Shown: positions 1 to 11,700 of the stretch, in pieces
How the letters are laid out: every line of letters begins with the position of its first letter
Position numbering within the stretch: the stretch's first letter is position 1
Assembly (NCBI GenBank): GCA_017506865.1
Contig: JAFCMP010000063.1
Location: forward strand, 297,214 to 361,213
Length of the DNA: 64,000 nucleotides
Direction of reading: 5' to 3'
DNA from: Tribonema minus
Taxonomy: Eukaryota > Sar > Xanthophyceae > Tribonematales > Tribonemataceae
Translations under genes and position numbers: made by a program
Notes under the pieces: generated by a model
The model's database searches: none
Told to the model about the DNA's origin: nothing
Seen by the model: the letters and a program-made list of their open reading frames with translations, nothing else

Positions 1-203
1 AACATGGAACTGTGAGTCGACCAGTGCATGCTCTGCAGCAGTGCAGCCTACAACAAAATGATCGTTTGATTTGTTTCCGAATTATTTCTATAAACATCGC
101 GGATGACACAATGAACGACTCCTTGCAGATCAGGTGCGCGGGCATGCATGAGCCTGAGCATCATGCAGTAGAGGAGCAGCAGCAACAGCAGTTTGTGGCT
201 CAC

Positions 204-488
204 CTTCTGATCCACGCTCGTCAAAATCAGGTCCGCGTATGCTGCGTCTGCCTGCTCCTCAGCTGTTGCAAGCCCAGCACCAGGACTTTTTCCCTCCTCG
301 AGGTTTCTGCGGGCGTTGTCCAGAGCCTTGGCCAGTTCAATGTCACCACCTACAGCGTGGCGCATCGCCCTAACAACATGTGTGCTGGGCGGCACCAGCA
401 CAAAGGCTGCTGCACCACAACCGCACCATACGAGCAGCGGCACCAGATTAGAGCGCATTTTTCCCGTCAAGTTCGGAAACAAAGACAC
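204..488 (-). CDS. First exon of a small membrane-anchored protein, unidentified
   Basis: A coding-looking exon reads leftward from a Met at 488 (a second in-frame Met lies at 458) and ends at a good splice donor (GTGAGC just left of 204) after the residues TSVDQK. The protein starts with a short basic segment and then a hydrophobic stretch of about 20 residues (LVPLLVWCGCGAAAFVLV), which fits a signal anchor or a single membrane span. An acidic, helix-prone segment rich in Glu, Ala and Lys follows. I do not recognise the family. Later exons would lie at 1-203 or outside the window, and I could not identify one. The start at 458 is as plausible as 488 because it puts the hydrophobic segment almost at the N-terminus. 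Confidence 0.4.
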
Positions 489-878
489 TTCAACTTTGAA
501 ATTTTCCGATTTGAAGTGTGATTCTCATGGTAACGCCTACTTAGCTCACTGTGTTGTGCATCCGCGGCGAAGTTGGCAAGGATCGCAGAGCTGTTTGTAA
601 GTCGAAGACTGCTGAGACTCGCTTGGTTCCACAGGCAAGCCCGGTGTGAAATCAAACGTCGCCTTCAACTCTGATCTCCACGACGGCAGCCGACGGCTTA
701 TCAAACATAGCAGCAGAGTAGATTGGTGGTCGTTTTTAAACGCAATTCCGAGTCTGTAATGGCAACTGTATGCGAGATACAAACGATAATCGCCATTGCG
801 ATTACTTGTGGAGCTGGCAAAAAGCAAAGATTCGACTCACGCCCAGCGAATGTAATCTGTTGCAAGCTCAATGAACGG

Positions 879-1146
879 TGCGTCGTCCTGCGTTGCAGCA
901 ATGGACCCGCAGGCCTCTAGTGGCGGCGTTGGCGATGAAGTGGCCAGAGAGATCGCCAAGAAGGTGGGAGTGTGTACGTGCCAGGCACATGTCCCTCGCT
1001 CACAGATGTCTCAGCAGCATGTCTGTGAGCGAGAGACACGCGCATGGCACGTTCACCCACCTTCTTGGCGATCTCTCTGGCCACTTCATCGCCAACGCCG
1101 CCACTAGAGGCGTGCGGGTCCAGGGCTGCAACGCAGGAAGACGCAC
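879..1146. repeat. Long inverted repeat (hairpin), arms about 120 nt
   Basis: Positions 879-1003 are nearly the reverse complement of 1022-1146, with only scattered mismatches and small indels, and a very short loop near 1003-1021. Each arm read outward-in carries the same coding-like stretch (MDPQASSGGVGDEVAREIAK and a similar form on the other strand), as if part of an exon had been duplicated head to head. No target-site duplication is evident. Transcription of either strand would give a near-perfect hairpin RNA. Confidence 0.85.
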
Positions 1147-2659
1147 TGTCCATCGCGCCTGCAACAGATCACAACAGCAGGGCGTGAGGCGAGTTGTTTG
1201 CGCAGCTGTCGACAAACCGTAACAATTGTGCTGTCCTGTGCCTCGCCAGTAGCTGCCATTTGCAGGCTTGCAATGCGTTCGGAGACGACCAGCGATCACT
1301 TCTGCTGCTTATTTGGGGCTGCAGTCTGTGGATACCATCCTGGATTAGTAGCTCTTGACGTGACTGCATGGCCTACATATACTACACTATAGCTGGGGCA
1401 GCCTAGCAGCCCGCCTGGCACCGCGCGAGGCCTTAGAAGTATGATGGACATGCTTTGCGATCTTTATCGATCAGGCAGCCAGCCGCATGATGTTTGCCTC
1501 AAATCATATCATTATGCTGTTGGCAGGCAGACCATTGTAGCCTCACCCTAGTACTTGTCTCCCCTCCTCGCTCTAGTGCAGGCAATTGCGGGATGAGTAT
1601 GTGTTATCTTTGCTGAAAGAAGCATTGTTTGCCGCAGCGGTCTGTCTGTATAACCAGGCAGAAATCATTCGCCCAATGCCAGCACATGCCTGCGCTATCA
1701 TGCAGCTGTTGGACTCAAGAAGTTCTAAAGAACTGTGTTGTAGTAACGACGGTGTACACACAAGGGCCTTAGGGTGTTGTAAGCTCGACGTAGGTGCAAT
1801 TTTGATAAATGTAACCAGTTTGGAAGTGTAACTTTTTTGGCTCAAGCCGCTCACTATCTTGTACGTGTTCACCGACACACACAGCACCACTAAACCGCAC
1901 CAGGCTAGGTGCAGCGGACAACAGCAGGTCTGTGAGACACAAGTGCTTCACTGGCCGACTCTGTACTGTCAGGCTGCTCAAAAGACACCATTTCGTAAGC
2001 ACCCTCACTTTCCCTGATCTTCGCTTTGTTGTGAACCGGTGGCCAATGTGGAGTCCCTGCTGATCATATTACTCACCACGCACTCTAGTCAGTATGACAG
2101 TGCGCGTCACCACACACTTGCTTGCTGACGTTGCCAGCTGGAACAAGTGCATGGCACATTGGTCATCACATACTGACGATATCAATGCACAAGAGCAAGC
2201 CACCATATTCACCGTACGCTGCGTGTAGTGCGTTTCCGGCTGTCACACGTTGCAAAGGCACAGTGTCGACGTGAAATGGTGTCGCACGGTGCACTGCACA
2301 CATGCGTGTCTTGCCGGTGGCCTTTTCTTTGAAGTTTGAGGGCAGGTATGCACCTATCGCAGTGGTTTACATACCTACCGCAGTCATCGCGCGTAACGCC
2401 TGCAAGCAATCGAAATAATGAAGGCAGCCTTGAGATCATTGGTGTGTCGACATACTTGAAAAGTTTGCTCTATAATCATGAACCTGTGCTAATTTCACTG
2501 ATGCAATTGTTGCCGCTTGCATCTGTTCATGTGCCTGCTGTTACCTCCACAGCAGACGTACAAGACGAAACAAAGCGCACGTGGTCAGCATCCTTGCCTC
2601 CATGAACCGCAAGAGGAACGAGGAGAAGGATGGTTTGAAGTTCCTTAAACTTCGAAAAA
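1147..2659. other. Region without a recognisable gene
   Basis: Only short ORFs without family resemblance are present, and base composition is mixed. I see no tRNA, no repeat unit shared with the rest of the window and no transposon end here. Confidence 0.5.
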
Positions 2660-2781
2660 GGATTATGAGGCATGGCCAGTGGTCAGCGGCTTGGATCCTT
2701 ACAGTTGCGGCAAACCAACCATACAACAACATCCAGTACATAAAGATCCAAGCCGCTGACCAGTGGCCATGCCCAATAATC
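2660..2781. repeat. Imperfect stem-loop, about 42-nt arms and 40-nt loop
   Basis: Positions 2660-2701 pair with 2742-2781 with about four mismatches. The core TGGTCAGCGGCTTGGATC pairs perfectly with GATCCAAGCCGCTGACCA. The loop is about 40 nt. Stem length, a few bulges and a modest loop resemble a microRNA precursor, but a small palindromic transposon remnant is also possible. Confidence 0.75.
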
Positions 2782-3454
2782 CGTGGGGCTTCTGGCACGA
2801 CAGCCTTACACGTGCATTTCAGTGCAGTTCTCAAGTGAGCTGCCTCAAAACGCGGCCAGAACCTCACCCCTCCTGCTCATTGCTCAACATGACTTCAAGA
2901 CAGCAAGCAGTGCACCCCAGGTATGCTCGTCACAGTAAATGCTCCTTAAAGCGGGCTGGTCGCCCAATATTGAAGTGCAGCTGCGGAGGGGCATACGTGA
3001 CTCACGCACTACGGTATCCTGAGACAGAGCGTTTTCAAAAAGCATGAAAGCGCAAAATCTCTCGATTGCTAGCACGACCAACATGTGTCAAGCAAAGCAA
3101 CATGACAGAAAAGCAGCAATGGCGAGAAAGGATCCATGCTCGCTGCCTATGCAAATGTTGGTGGTATTCTGAGGAGTACCCTGCACACCTGAGGAGTTGC
3201 AAAATATGCAGGAAGCTGGCTACGTTACCAAAGGTTTTGGAAGCTGTGACACTTCTTTTGAACTTTACACGTACAGCCTGTTGCGCATTGCCATTGAGGC
3301 CGGGACTCCAGGTAAAGGCCTTCCAAAGCTGAATCGCACGCTGCCAGTGAACATGAACACGGCACTTGGTCAAGCGCCTTGCAGGGCCTGCAAGGTCAGG
3401 GCAAGAGCAAACATACATGAGTACACTGAAACTACACCTGATGTGTGATCACTG
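2782..3454 (+). other. Weakly coding-like stretch, no family recognised
   Basis: Plus-strand ORFs at 2763-3047, 3066-3332 and 3197-3448 contain clustered cysteines (for example CLCKCWW and CRACK), and the 3197-3448 frame has fairly ordinary amino-acid composition. They overlap in different frames and have no splice context that links them convincingly. They may be remnants of a degraded element or gene. I do not call a gene. Confidence 0.2.
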
Positions 3455-4830
3455 TAGTGTTCGTAGATGTGCTATGTGAGCGCCAATCGTTCACGGTGTG
3501 CTCTGGCTACAGTGATTTATGAAAGCGTAATTGTACGTGTATGCTGTGAGGTGATCGCAATTGTGAATCGTGCGCAGAGACCAAGACAGTTAAATTATGA
3601 TTAGATAGGATCGTCGGCGCTCGTCTTTCCTATGGGATCATTGCGCTCGCTTGCAGACACTACTTGGAGTTCACTACTACAGTTTGTCGCAGTTGATTTC
3701 ACCTTGCATACCGGAGCAGAAACACCTGTAATGGCTTAGTCAGTCGCACCTACTTGGGTCCAAACGCCTCAGCCGGTATTACTCAGTGAGTAAGAACATC
3801 TCAGCCGGTGGTACCTAGCAAGCGTTCTCATGACGCTCACAACCACTCCATTACTGACAGCAGCTCAGAACGGAGTCTCACATTGAGTCAATCACGACCG
3901 TACAGCTGCAGGAACTGTTTCTTACTCAGGGGTGCAGACACTTGCCACCTCAGCATTCATGGTCCCAAGAGCACGATCAACATCACCAGAAACAGCCGCC
4001 AGCTGCTAAAGCATTGTATGCTGAGCTTACAAGCTGAATCACGGTAGTGCGCCATGGCTACTAATAGTATGTACATACATTACCTGGACAACACAACACA
4101 GAACCCCAAATAACTACACCACCTTTAATGATCTCATTTGTGCTAACCAGCACTGTTCATAGACGTGCCATGTGAGCGCCAACAGTACTTCTATGTTATG
4201 GTTACAGCAACTTCTTGTACGAAATCATACGTGCATGTATGCTGACTTGTTCACCGTTGTGGAGTGAGCGCAGAGAGAAGGCAGTGAAGTCATAGGATCT
4301 TTGGCGCTCGTCCTGCCTATGGGACCATTGCAGTCGCTCTCAGACACCACTTACAAGTACTTGGAAGAGTTTGCGGACACTACGTAAAACAGATTACAAC
4401 TACTGCCGCACCTGATTTCACCTTGCATACTGGAGCACAAACACCTGTATTGGCTTAGTCAGTCGCACCTACTTGGGTCCAAACACCTCAGTCGGTAGTA
4501 CTTAGTGAGTAAGAACATCTCAGCCGGTGGTACATAGCGGGCGTTCACATAATGCTCACAACCACTCACAACTGACAGCAGCTCAGAACGGAGTCTCAGA
4601 TTGAGTCGATCACGATCTTACAGCTGCAGAAAAAATTGTTTCTTACTCAGGGGTGCAGACAATTCCTAACACATCCGCCTGCTGTGGTATTGTATGCTAG
4701 GTTTTCAAGGTGAATCCGACAGTGCGCCATGACTATGTATGTACACATTACAGCTGGACAAAACAGCACAGAACCCAAAACATACACCATCTTTCAGAAT
4801 GAAATCACTTTGCTAACAAGCAGACTTGTG
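3455..4830 (+). repeat. Direct tandem duplication, unit about 0.7 kb, two copies
   Basis: About 3455-4150 is repeated at about 4150-4830. Shared landmarks include GTCAGTCGCACCTACTTGGG at about 3738 and 4457, the phrase ATCTCAGCCGGTGGTAC, and GTTTCTTACTCAGGGGTGCA. The offset drifts from 696 to 719 nt because of indels, so the copies are not recent. The pair lies directly upstream of retroelement E1 and could be part of its 5' region or simply older genomic duplication. Confidence 0.85.
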
Positions 4831-5355
4831 CCTGGAGCGTGCTTCTCACTGCTGCTTGCTCAAGTGAGTACTACTGAAGCAGTATCCACAGCGGCTCATG
4901 ACCCTGCCATGTCCCTGCACCATGAAGTGTAGGATACCTGATTTTGCTAAAGTAATTGGTCGATTATATCAAGAGTCTGCATCTTTCCCTGCCACTTATC
5001 TTGAGTGCGTGCTCAAGGTCTCCAGCCAGCGCCGCTGCGGCACTCCTCCGTAAGACATGCGCCACTCGCGTATCAGGGCACAGCCATTTGGGATGATGAT
5101 CCACAGCGACTCCACAGCTTCAAACCTGAGGAGAGGAGCACGGAAGCAAAAGTGTGGTTGCAAAGTGAATGTCTAATGAGGATCTCAACAATGCAGAGTC
5201 GCCACGCATGTCGCCTCACAAACCTGCTGTTGTTTGCCGCGGCCCAGCCTGAACTGTGGTTGGTTTGTGAGCGCTCTCCCTTAGAAACAATTCCGAACGG
5301 ATGACATCTGTCGAGCAAGCCATCTGCACTCAAAAACGAGTACACCAACTGCCGC

Positions 5356-8300
5356 ATGTGCGACAAGTTCATAGTGCGAGCAAATCCTCGCGCCCTGGAC
5401 AAGAATTGCCCAGCGGCACACGCATGTGCACACCAGCGCACGCGCCACACAGGGAAAGGGAAGCAATTTGCAGAACTGCATGTTCAGCTTTTCCTAGACC
5501 ACCGACCAATATGCGGCGGCCTGGAGCAGGTCTGCGATGGGTGCGGCAACCTCTTCAACAGACGCACAGCAGCAAGCGCCACGACACCACCTGGTGATCT
5601 AGGGGCCCTGGACCAGTGCGACGTGTGGCGCTGCGCCGACTGCCTCGCAGGCCCGGTCGCCGCGACAGCATGCACACTGTCAGGCTATGACCGTGCATCA
5701 GGCCATGATCACATTGCTGACATACACACCCGACCAACGACATGCGCGGCGGCAGCGGGTGGTGCAGCTGTTGGTGGGGGGAATAGCCTGAAGCCAACAG
5801 CCGCGCTGCTCGCCGCCGCTAGCAAATGTGGTCCCATACGCAAAATCCTCGGATGCGAGCACCTGGGGGTGGACCACAGGCAAGCCCATGCATCTACGTT
5901 GGACGGTGTGGCAGTTGCGCCGCTGCCGAGACTGACCCGGAGCAGCACAATGGGTGTGCTGCCTGGCGAAAGTCGTGCTAGCGATAGCGGCGCAACGATG
6001 TCAAGCAACGATCGTGTGCCCAGCACACCTGGCAGTGCAGCAGCTGCTGTCGCAGCGGGCGCTCAGTCTAGCGAATGCCCCAGGGACCCGACGGGATCTC
6101 ACTGGCAAGGCTTGCTGGGGGCGGCTGGCGCACTCGCGCGCAGGGTACGTGCACTGGCCCTTGCCCCCAATCGGGCACGCGTCACGGTGCTTTGCGCTTG
6201 GCCGACGGGTACCAAGCTTGAACCCTGCCGCACGTCACGCCGACTGCACGCGCCAGCAACACAGACCCTGCTGGGCCGGACTCCCTGCGCACCGCTGGTG
6301 AATCAGATGCATGACCTGACGGTCACGTTCAGCTTGCTCTCCCTCCGAGAAGAGGGTAACGACCTGGCAGCGGTGTTTGACCAACTCTCCCTTAGGGAAC
6401 CGGTCGTTGCCAGGTTGCCTCGCCAGCCAGCCGGGAAACATGGCGAGTCAGACGTAACGCAGGCCGGTGATAACAGCACCCACGCAGCAATGACCGAGAC
6501 AGCATCTGTCACGGCTATGATTGCCAGTGGAAAGCGCAGTCGACGCAGAGGTAAACACAGACGGCGGACGCAGGAGCGACAGGCCCAGTGCGACAATTCT
6601 CCTGCACCCCTAGGGCAGCTGGCACCAGCCACCACACCGCCAAGGGGCGGTGCCTCTGCCCCCTCAGCACCAATATCCGGGCCGGCGAAGGTCACCACCG
6701 TGACGGTGGCGACCCGGATACCCTCAACCGTGTGCCATACAGTCACCGTGGAGGAGCAGCAAGACGCGCTGGCAAAAGCCACCAACTATGGTTTTTCCAC
6801 TTGGCACACGGGCCTGCAGGCACTCCACAAACAGGCGCTTGGGGAAAACACAGCGACGCTAGCACGTGGTGGGGAGCTTCGCCCCGTGAGCAACGTGGGC
6901 AACGGCAACTGCCTGATTCATACAGCTCTACACGGCATAGGCAGCGTCGCAGTTGAGCACGGACTGCCGGCCCCAGCGCTGGTGATTGCCATGCGAGAGG
7001 CACTGCTGGACGGGATGGTGGCATACGTCACGCAGGGGGCGGGCAAACAAGGGGCCAGCATGTCATCGATGCGTCAACTGACCGCGCATGCCGCAGCCCA
7101 ACCTGCGTGTACACGTGAACAATTCGACACGTACGGGACACGCGCTCGCTGCCTCGCAATCGAGTACGGCACAAATGAAACGGATAGCAAGGACAGCGGG
7201 CACACGCTCCTGCTGCAACGCCTACAGGAAGAGGGCGTGTGGGGACGGCCCCTCGGTTTGTCTGTGTGGGCCATTGTTGCAGCGGTCTACGCGGTCTCGG
7301 TGACGGTGTGGCAGGCCAAGCCTCAGGCCACTGGCAGCACGCAAAAATCAACAGGGCTGGTGCTGGCACAACTGATGGGGCTGCCAGCGGTATTCGCACC
7401 GGCGACTCCAGCTCAGCCTGACTGCCATCTGGATGTGCTGTGGACGCCGCCTGGGCTATATACAAATGTGGGACACTTTGAACTGCTTGTCGCCCCTGCG
7501 GCAGCTCCGCCCTTGCCAACCACTATGACAGCGTCGGCGACCACTCAAGCTGACAGCACCCACATCACGGCTCCGAGTCGGACACAGCCCCGTACTGCGC
7601 TGCAGTTGCCACAGCAGCCTGAGCCACTGAGGTGTCCACTATGCACACTGGCATTTTGGCAGCTTGGTCAGAAAGAGGACAGCAAACAGCGAGGCAAACT
7701 GTCAGCTGCGAGCCGCATGGCACCGGTAGTGGCCCACTTCAACGGTGGTAGCTGCACGAGGTCGATGCTGAACCCTGAGGCGAGCACATCACACTGTCAG
7801 CAAAATCCGGCGGCAGCATACGCCAAGGGCATCCGGCAGCAGGTTGATCACGACCCATCCGGTGACCGTGCCCCTTCAGGCAGCAGTACCTGCAGCATTG
7901 GGGCACACCATGCCAAGCATGTGCAGGAGATGAGCACCATGTATGGTTGCACGGCAGAAGACTTCCTACGGGCGGTAAGGAAGCTGAGTGCATGCACAGG
8001 TGCCTGCGGCCTGGTCCATATGTCAGCCAGCGCGGGGCAGAGGCAATGTGCGCTGACCTCGCCATGCCACACGTGTCGACGGAATGGAAGCGCCCCCACG
8101 CGCGCACGCCCGGCAGTACCCCCGGGCCAGTCCGAGGGCGGGGGTGCGGGTAGCGACGGCGCGGCCGCGGCGGCGGGGGCTGCCGCAGCGACACCTCCAA
8201 AACTACCGGCGGTGCCGGCTAGTGGCGCTGCCAACTCAAAGTCTAGCAAGAAACGCCCGGCGGCTACGGCAACCGGCGCGCAACGCCGGTGCCGAACGGC

Positions 8301-8751
8301 AGCTGCTGCGGCACCGCCTAGCAGCGCCGGCAGCCGCACTCAGTCTGACAGCCTGAGGCTGCAGGACAGCAGCCCCTCCCACGGGACGGCCGTGGGATGG
8401 GCGGACATGGACGTGGACCCGCCGGACGATGCCGCGTCACCGCCCCCCCCGACCACCACCACCAGTGGCAGGCCCTCAAAGCCCCAGGCACGAGCATCCC
8501 TGGCTTGGGACCTCTCGACGCCCTCGGTCGTCCACGCACTTGACCAGACCAATGAGGCGGATCTACTGCTGCTGCGGTTCACCACGACTGCCAACCCCTT
8601 CCGCACTCAGCTGCAGTGCACCCAGTGGGCACGGCTAGTGGAGCACGCCACACGACTACTGGCGGACGCCACAGACAGTGCACGTGAGGCGCACGGGTGC
8701 GCCTCCACCATGGTGCCGGGGCGTTTGCTCATCAGGTTTCTCAGACTCTAG
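5356..8751 (+). CDS. E1 polyprotein, N-terminal part: zinc fingers and OTU-like protease
   Basis: The first Met is at 5356, but the frame is open from 5305 and the first zinc-binding pair (NCRMCDKF) straddles this Met, so the true start may be upstream or lost. A second CxxC (CDGCGNLF) lies near residue 58 and CADC near residue 100. After a long Ala/Pro-rich linker comes an OTU-like cysteine protease: nucleophile motif NGNCLIHTALHGI with Cys at about residue 519, and the His motif GHFELLV at about residue 707. The usual Asp before the Gly-Asn-Cys is replaced, so activity is uncertain. The tail (from about residue 1050) is the start of the RT-leading region. Comparison with E2 shows one base missing at about 8690 (AGGCGCACGG against AGGCGGCACGG), which throws the frame and ends the ORF 20 codons later. 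Originally this was continuous with the downstream RT ORF. Confidence 0.88.
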   Translation: MCDKFIVRANPRALDKNCPAAHACAHQRTRHTGKGKQFAELHVQLFLDHRPICGGLEQVCDGCGNLFNRRTAASATTPPGDLGALDQCDVWRCADCLAGPVAATACTLSGYDRASGHDHIADIHTRPTTCAAAAGGAAVGGGNSLKPTAALLAAASKCGPIRKILGCEHLGVDHRQAHASTLDGVAVAPLPRLTRSSTMGVLPGESRASDSGATMSSNDRVPSTPGSAAAAVAAGAQSSECPRDPTGSHWQGLLGAAGALARRVRALALAPNRARVTVLCAWPTGTKLEPCRTSRRLHAPATQTLLGRTPCAPLVNQMHDLTVTFSLLSLREEGNDLAAVFDQLSLREPVVARLPRQPAGKHGESDVTQAGDNSTHAAMTETASVTAMIASGKRSRRRGKHRRRTQERQAQCDNSPAPLGQLAPATTPPRGGASAPSAPISGPAKVTTVTVATRIPSTVCHTVTVEEQQDALAKATNYGFSTWHTGLQALHKQALGENTATLARGGELRPVSNVGNGNCLIHTALHGIGSVAVEHGLPAPALVIAMREALLDGMVAYVTQGAGKQGASMSSMRQLTAHAAAQPACTREQFDTYGTRARCLAIEYGTNETDSKDSGHTLLLQRLQEEGVWGRPLGLSVWAIVAAVYAVSVTVWQAKPQATGSTQKSTGLVLAQLMGLPAVFAPATPAQPDCHLDVLWTPPGLYTNVGHFELLVAPAAAPPLPTTMTASATTQADSTHITAPSRTQPRTALQLPQQPEPLRCPLCTLAFWQLGQKEDSKQRGKLSAASRMAPVVAHFNGGSCTRSMLNPEASTSHCQQNPAAAYAKGIRQQVDHDPSGDRAPSGSSTCSIGAHHAKHVQEMSTMYGCTAEDFLRAVRKLSACTGACGLVHMSASAGQRQCALTSPCHTCRRNGSAPTRARPAVPPGQSEGGGAGSDGAAAAAGAAAATPPKLPAVPASGAANSKSSKKRPAATATGAQRRCRTAAAAAPPSSAGSRTQSDSLRLQDSSPSHGTAVGWADMDVDPPDDAASPPPPTTTTSGRPSKPQARASLAWDLSTPSVVHALDQTNEADLLLLRFTTTANPFRTQLQCTQWARLVEHATRLLADATDSAREAHGCASTMVPGRLLIRFLRL

Positions 8752-11700
8752 TGCAGCGCGGCTACAGGCTGCTGCACCTGCTAGCAGCGATGGCCTTTGG
8801 TAGGCAACCGGAGGGAACCGGTATGCCGCCTGCGGCCCGGCTGGCAGCGTTGCTGTCTGGCGACTTCGCGGAGCTACTGAGAAAGACGCTGTCAGCAGCA
8901 GCGGCGCTGCGGGCCCCCAAACCAAACAACGCAGCTATGGCGTCGGCACAAACGAACTTCGATGCCGACTGGACGGAGGCTGACTCCAGGCAGCAAACAG
9001 CATGCGCTGCCCTCTCAGGCAAGCGACGGGGGGTAGGCTTGGCTGCCGCACGACTAGAGGCGCGTGAAGCATGCGCCCCAGCAGACGAGGTCACGGCACA
9101 GGTGCTGGCAGCAAAGCACCCTGAAACTGGCACCCGGCCGGGGGTAGTCGATACGCCAATGGAGCAAGTGCGCGGCCTGGTACGCGACGCCCGGCGGCAC
9201 TGCTTACACAGCGCAGGGGTGGCAACGACCACCGGGCCAGCTGGCAGCGGCAGTCCTGTCTTCGAATCGGGTCAGGCACATGATCACAGCGATAGGCCTG
9301 AGGATGCTGCCAGCGCAGCCGGACGGCGCCTCGAGGTGGAGGCGGCAGACATACTGTCGACCTTGTCCGCAGCAGGGGCGGGGAAGGCAGGAGGGCTGGA
9401 CGGCCTACGCTATGAACACCTCTTGATGGCCGCTGGGCCTGGTGCACCAGTGAAAGCAGCCACCCGCCCCGTGAGCAGTGCCTCGCCAGGACTAGCTGGT
9501 GATTCAGAATCAGATGTGATGGAACCGGCATTCGCCCATCACCTGGCCAAGGTGTTCACGACGCTGCTTGTTGAGCCCGAACTGCTGCCGGAGCAATCGC
9601 AACGGCTTCTCCGCGCCGCGGCCCTCTCAGGCATAGGACAGAAGCGGCGTCCGATCGCCTGCTCCAGTGTCTGGCGCAGACTCCTCGGGTCCACAGCGGC
9701 ACGGAGTGTCAAGGGCAAGATATCGGGGCTGCTGGCCTCCATGTCGCAGTTTGGCGTAGGATACCGGTCTGGCGTCGAGCATGTGGCAGCGCGCGCGCGC
9801 GTGTGGCACGAGCTGTATGGCACCACTATCCAACTGGACTGTGAGAACGCATTTAACAGTGTGGATCGCGCCGCCATTGTGCGGGGGCTTATGCTCTTCT
9901 GTCCGGAGCTGCTCCCGCACTTTGAGTCCGTATACTGTGGTGACACTGCCCCAGCGATGCGGGTGGAGGTGAACGGTGAAGCTCGCATTATCTGCTCCCA
10001 CCTAGGGTGCCAGCAAGGGGACCCTCTAGGGCCGCTGTACTTTGCAGTGGCAGCGGCCTTCCTACTCTTCTACCCTGATGGAGTGAATGCGACGCCCGGC
10101 AGTATGCCGGCCTACGGCCACAGCACAGCGGAACCGCCAGCCCCGCACTGCGCTTTCCTGGATGACCTCAACGTGCTGCAAGCTGCCTACTTCGACGATG
10201 CAGCGGCCGCTGGGGTGGCAGAGGTGATCCGCCGGCTGGCGGCAGGGGGCCTACGCGTTCGACCAGACAAGTCGCTGGCCATCGCCATGCGCGGCACAGT
10301 GTTTGATGAAGCGGCCAGAGCACGCCTGCGCGCCCTTGACATACCGTTTGTGGACACCACCATGCCAGAATCCAGTCAGGGCTTTACGTCGGTCGGGGTA
10401 CCGGTAGGGCACCCAGCCTATGTGCACGCTGCCATGAGCAAGCATCTTGTCGACGCAGGGACATGGCAATTGTCGTGGCAGCTAGCTGGAATGGCGCGGC
10501 ATCACCTACAGGCAGCACAGTTCATTCTACGCAGGTCACTGACGAAGCGCATGGGCTTCTTAGCTCGGGTCGTTGACACGGCTTTGAGTGAGACATGGTT
10601 GCACGCGTTTGACGGGTTCTGTGCATGGACGCTCGAACGCATGCTGCATCTGCACGGCTGCTCTACCGCGGCAGCCATGAAGTCACACCTGCTGGCCGCC
10701 TGCACTGCTGGTGACAATGAGGAAGCCAGCAGTGGCAGCGTGCTGGTATTGCCGCGCTTGGGCCCGCCAGAACTCACGGACATCGCAGTGCCACTGCGGG
10801 CGTCACGGTTGCCGGAGCGACGAGGCGGTCTGGGCATGCCGCTTTTGGGGCTACTGGCACCAGCCGCATACACGGCCCAGGCATGCACAACACTGAGGCC
10901 AGCAATAATTCATGCCACTGTGGCAGCAGGGGCCCTGAGGCTCGGCCCTGACGAACATGGCGCAGTCACCTGGTTCGCGCAGCACTCATGCGCAATACGC
11001 GAGGACCAGGGACTCCCGCCAATCATCGAGGCCGTGCGACGCTCTACGCGAGCGCTGACAGCTGATGGCGGCGAAAAATCACGCACCGCTGTGGCCGAGC
11101 AGCTCCCAGCATCGTTGCTACGGTGGGCAGCAGATACGACGGCCGCAGTGTCGACGCTCCCCACTGCGGTGCAAGCGATCTACGCCGCAACTGCCGTCAC
11201 GGAGACAGTGACCACTGAGCCAGCCCCACACACCCACGGCATTGTGCCTGGCGCCGAGGCGGCCGCTGCGGCGGCGACCGTACCTGGCCCTCAAGCCGCT
11301 GCCGCGGCTGCCCCTTCCACGCCCGCTAAAACACAAACTAGCGCGGAAGAAAGCAGCTGCAGCGGCGGGCAGGAGGACGACGACGACGACTGGGAGGCCT
11401 ATGCTGACGAGATCTGCAGGAAGGTAGTGCCCCGCCGCCGGCGCGGTCACTTCACGCACGGACTACAAGCCGGCCTTTCAAATGTTCTTCGACGTCCATA
11501 CGAGGATTGCCTGGTGGAGGACCTAGAGGCTGCCTCGGCTGGTGCCGTGGGCAAGCCGACGCAGGCTGCACCTATTGGTGACTCGCGCGACACCAGCCGC
11601 CGCCGCCAACAGGCTAGCGCACGGGTCCTGGCGCAGCTGCGCAGCCAGCGTGCGTCCGGGGCAATGGCGTGGATGAGCGTGCCACCCACTGCCAATGACC

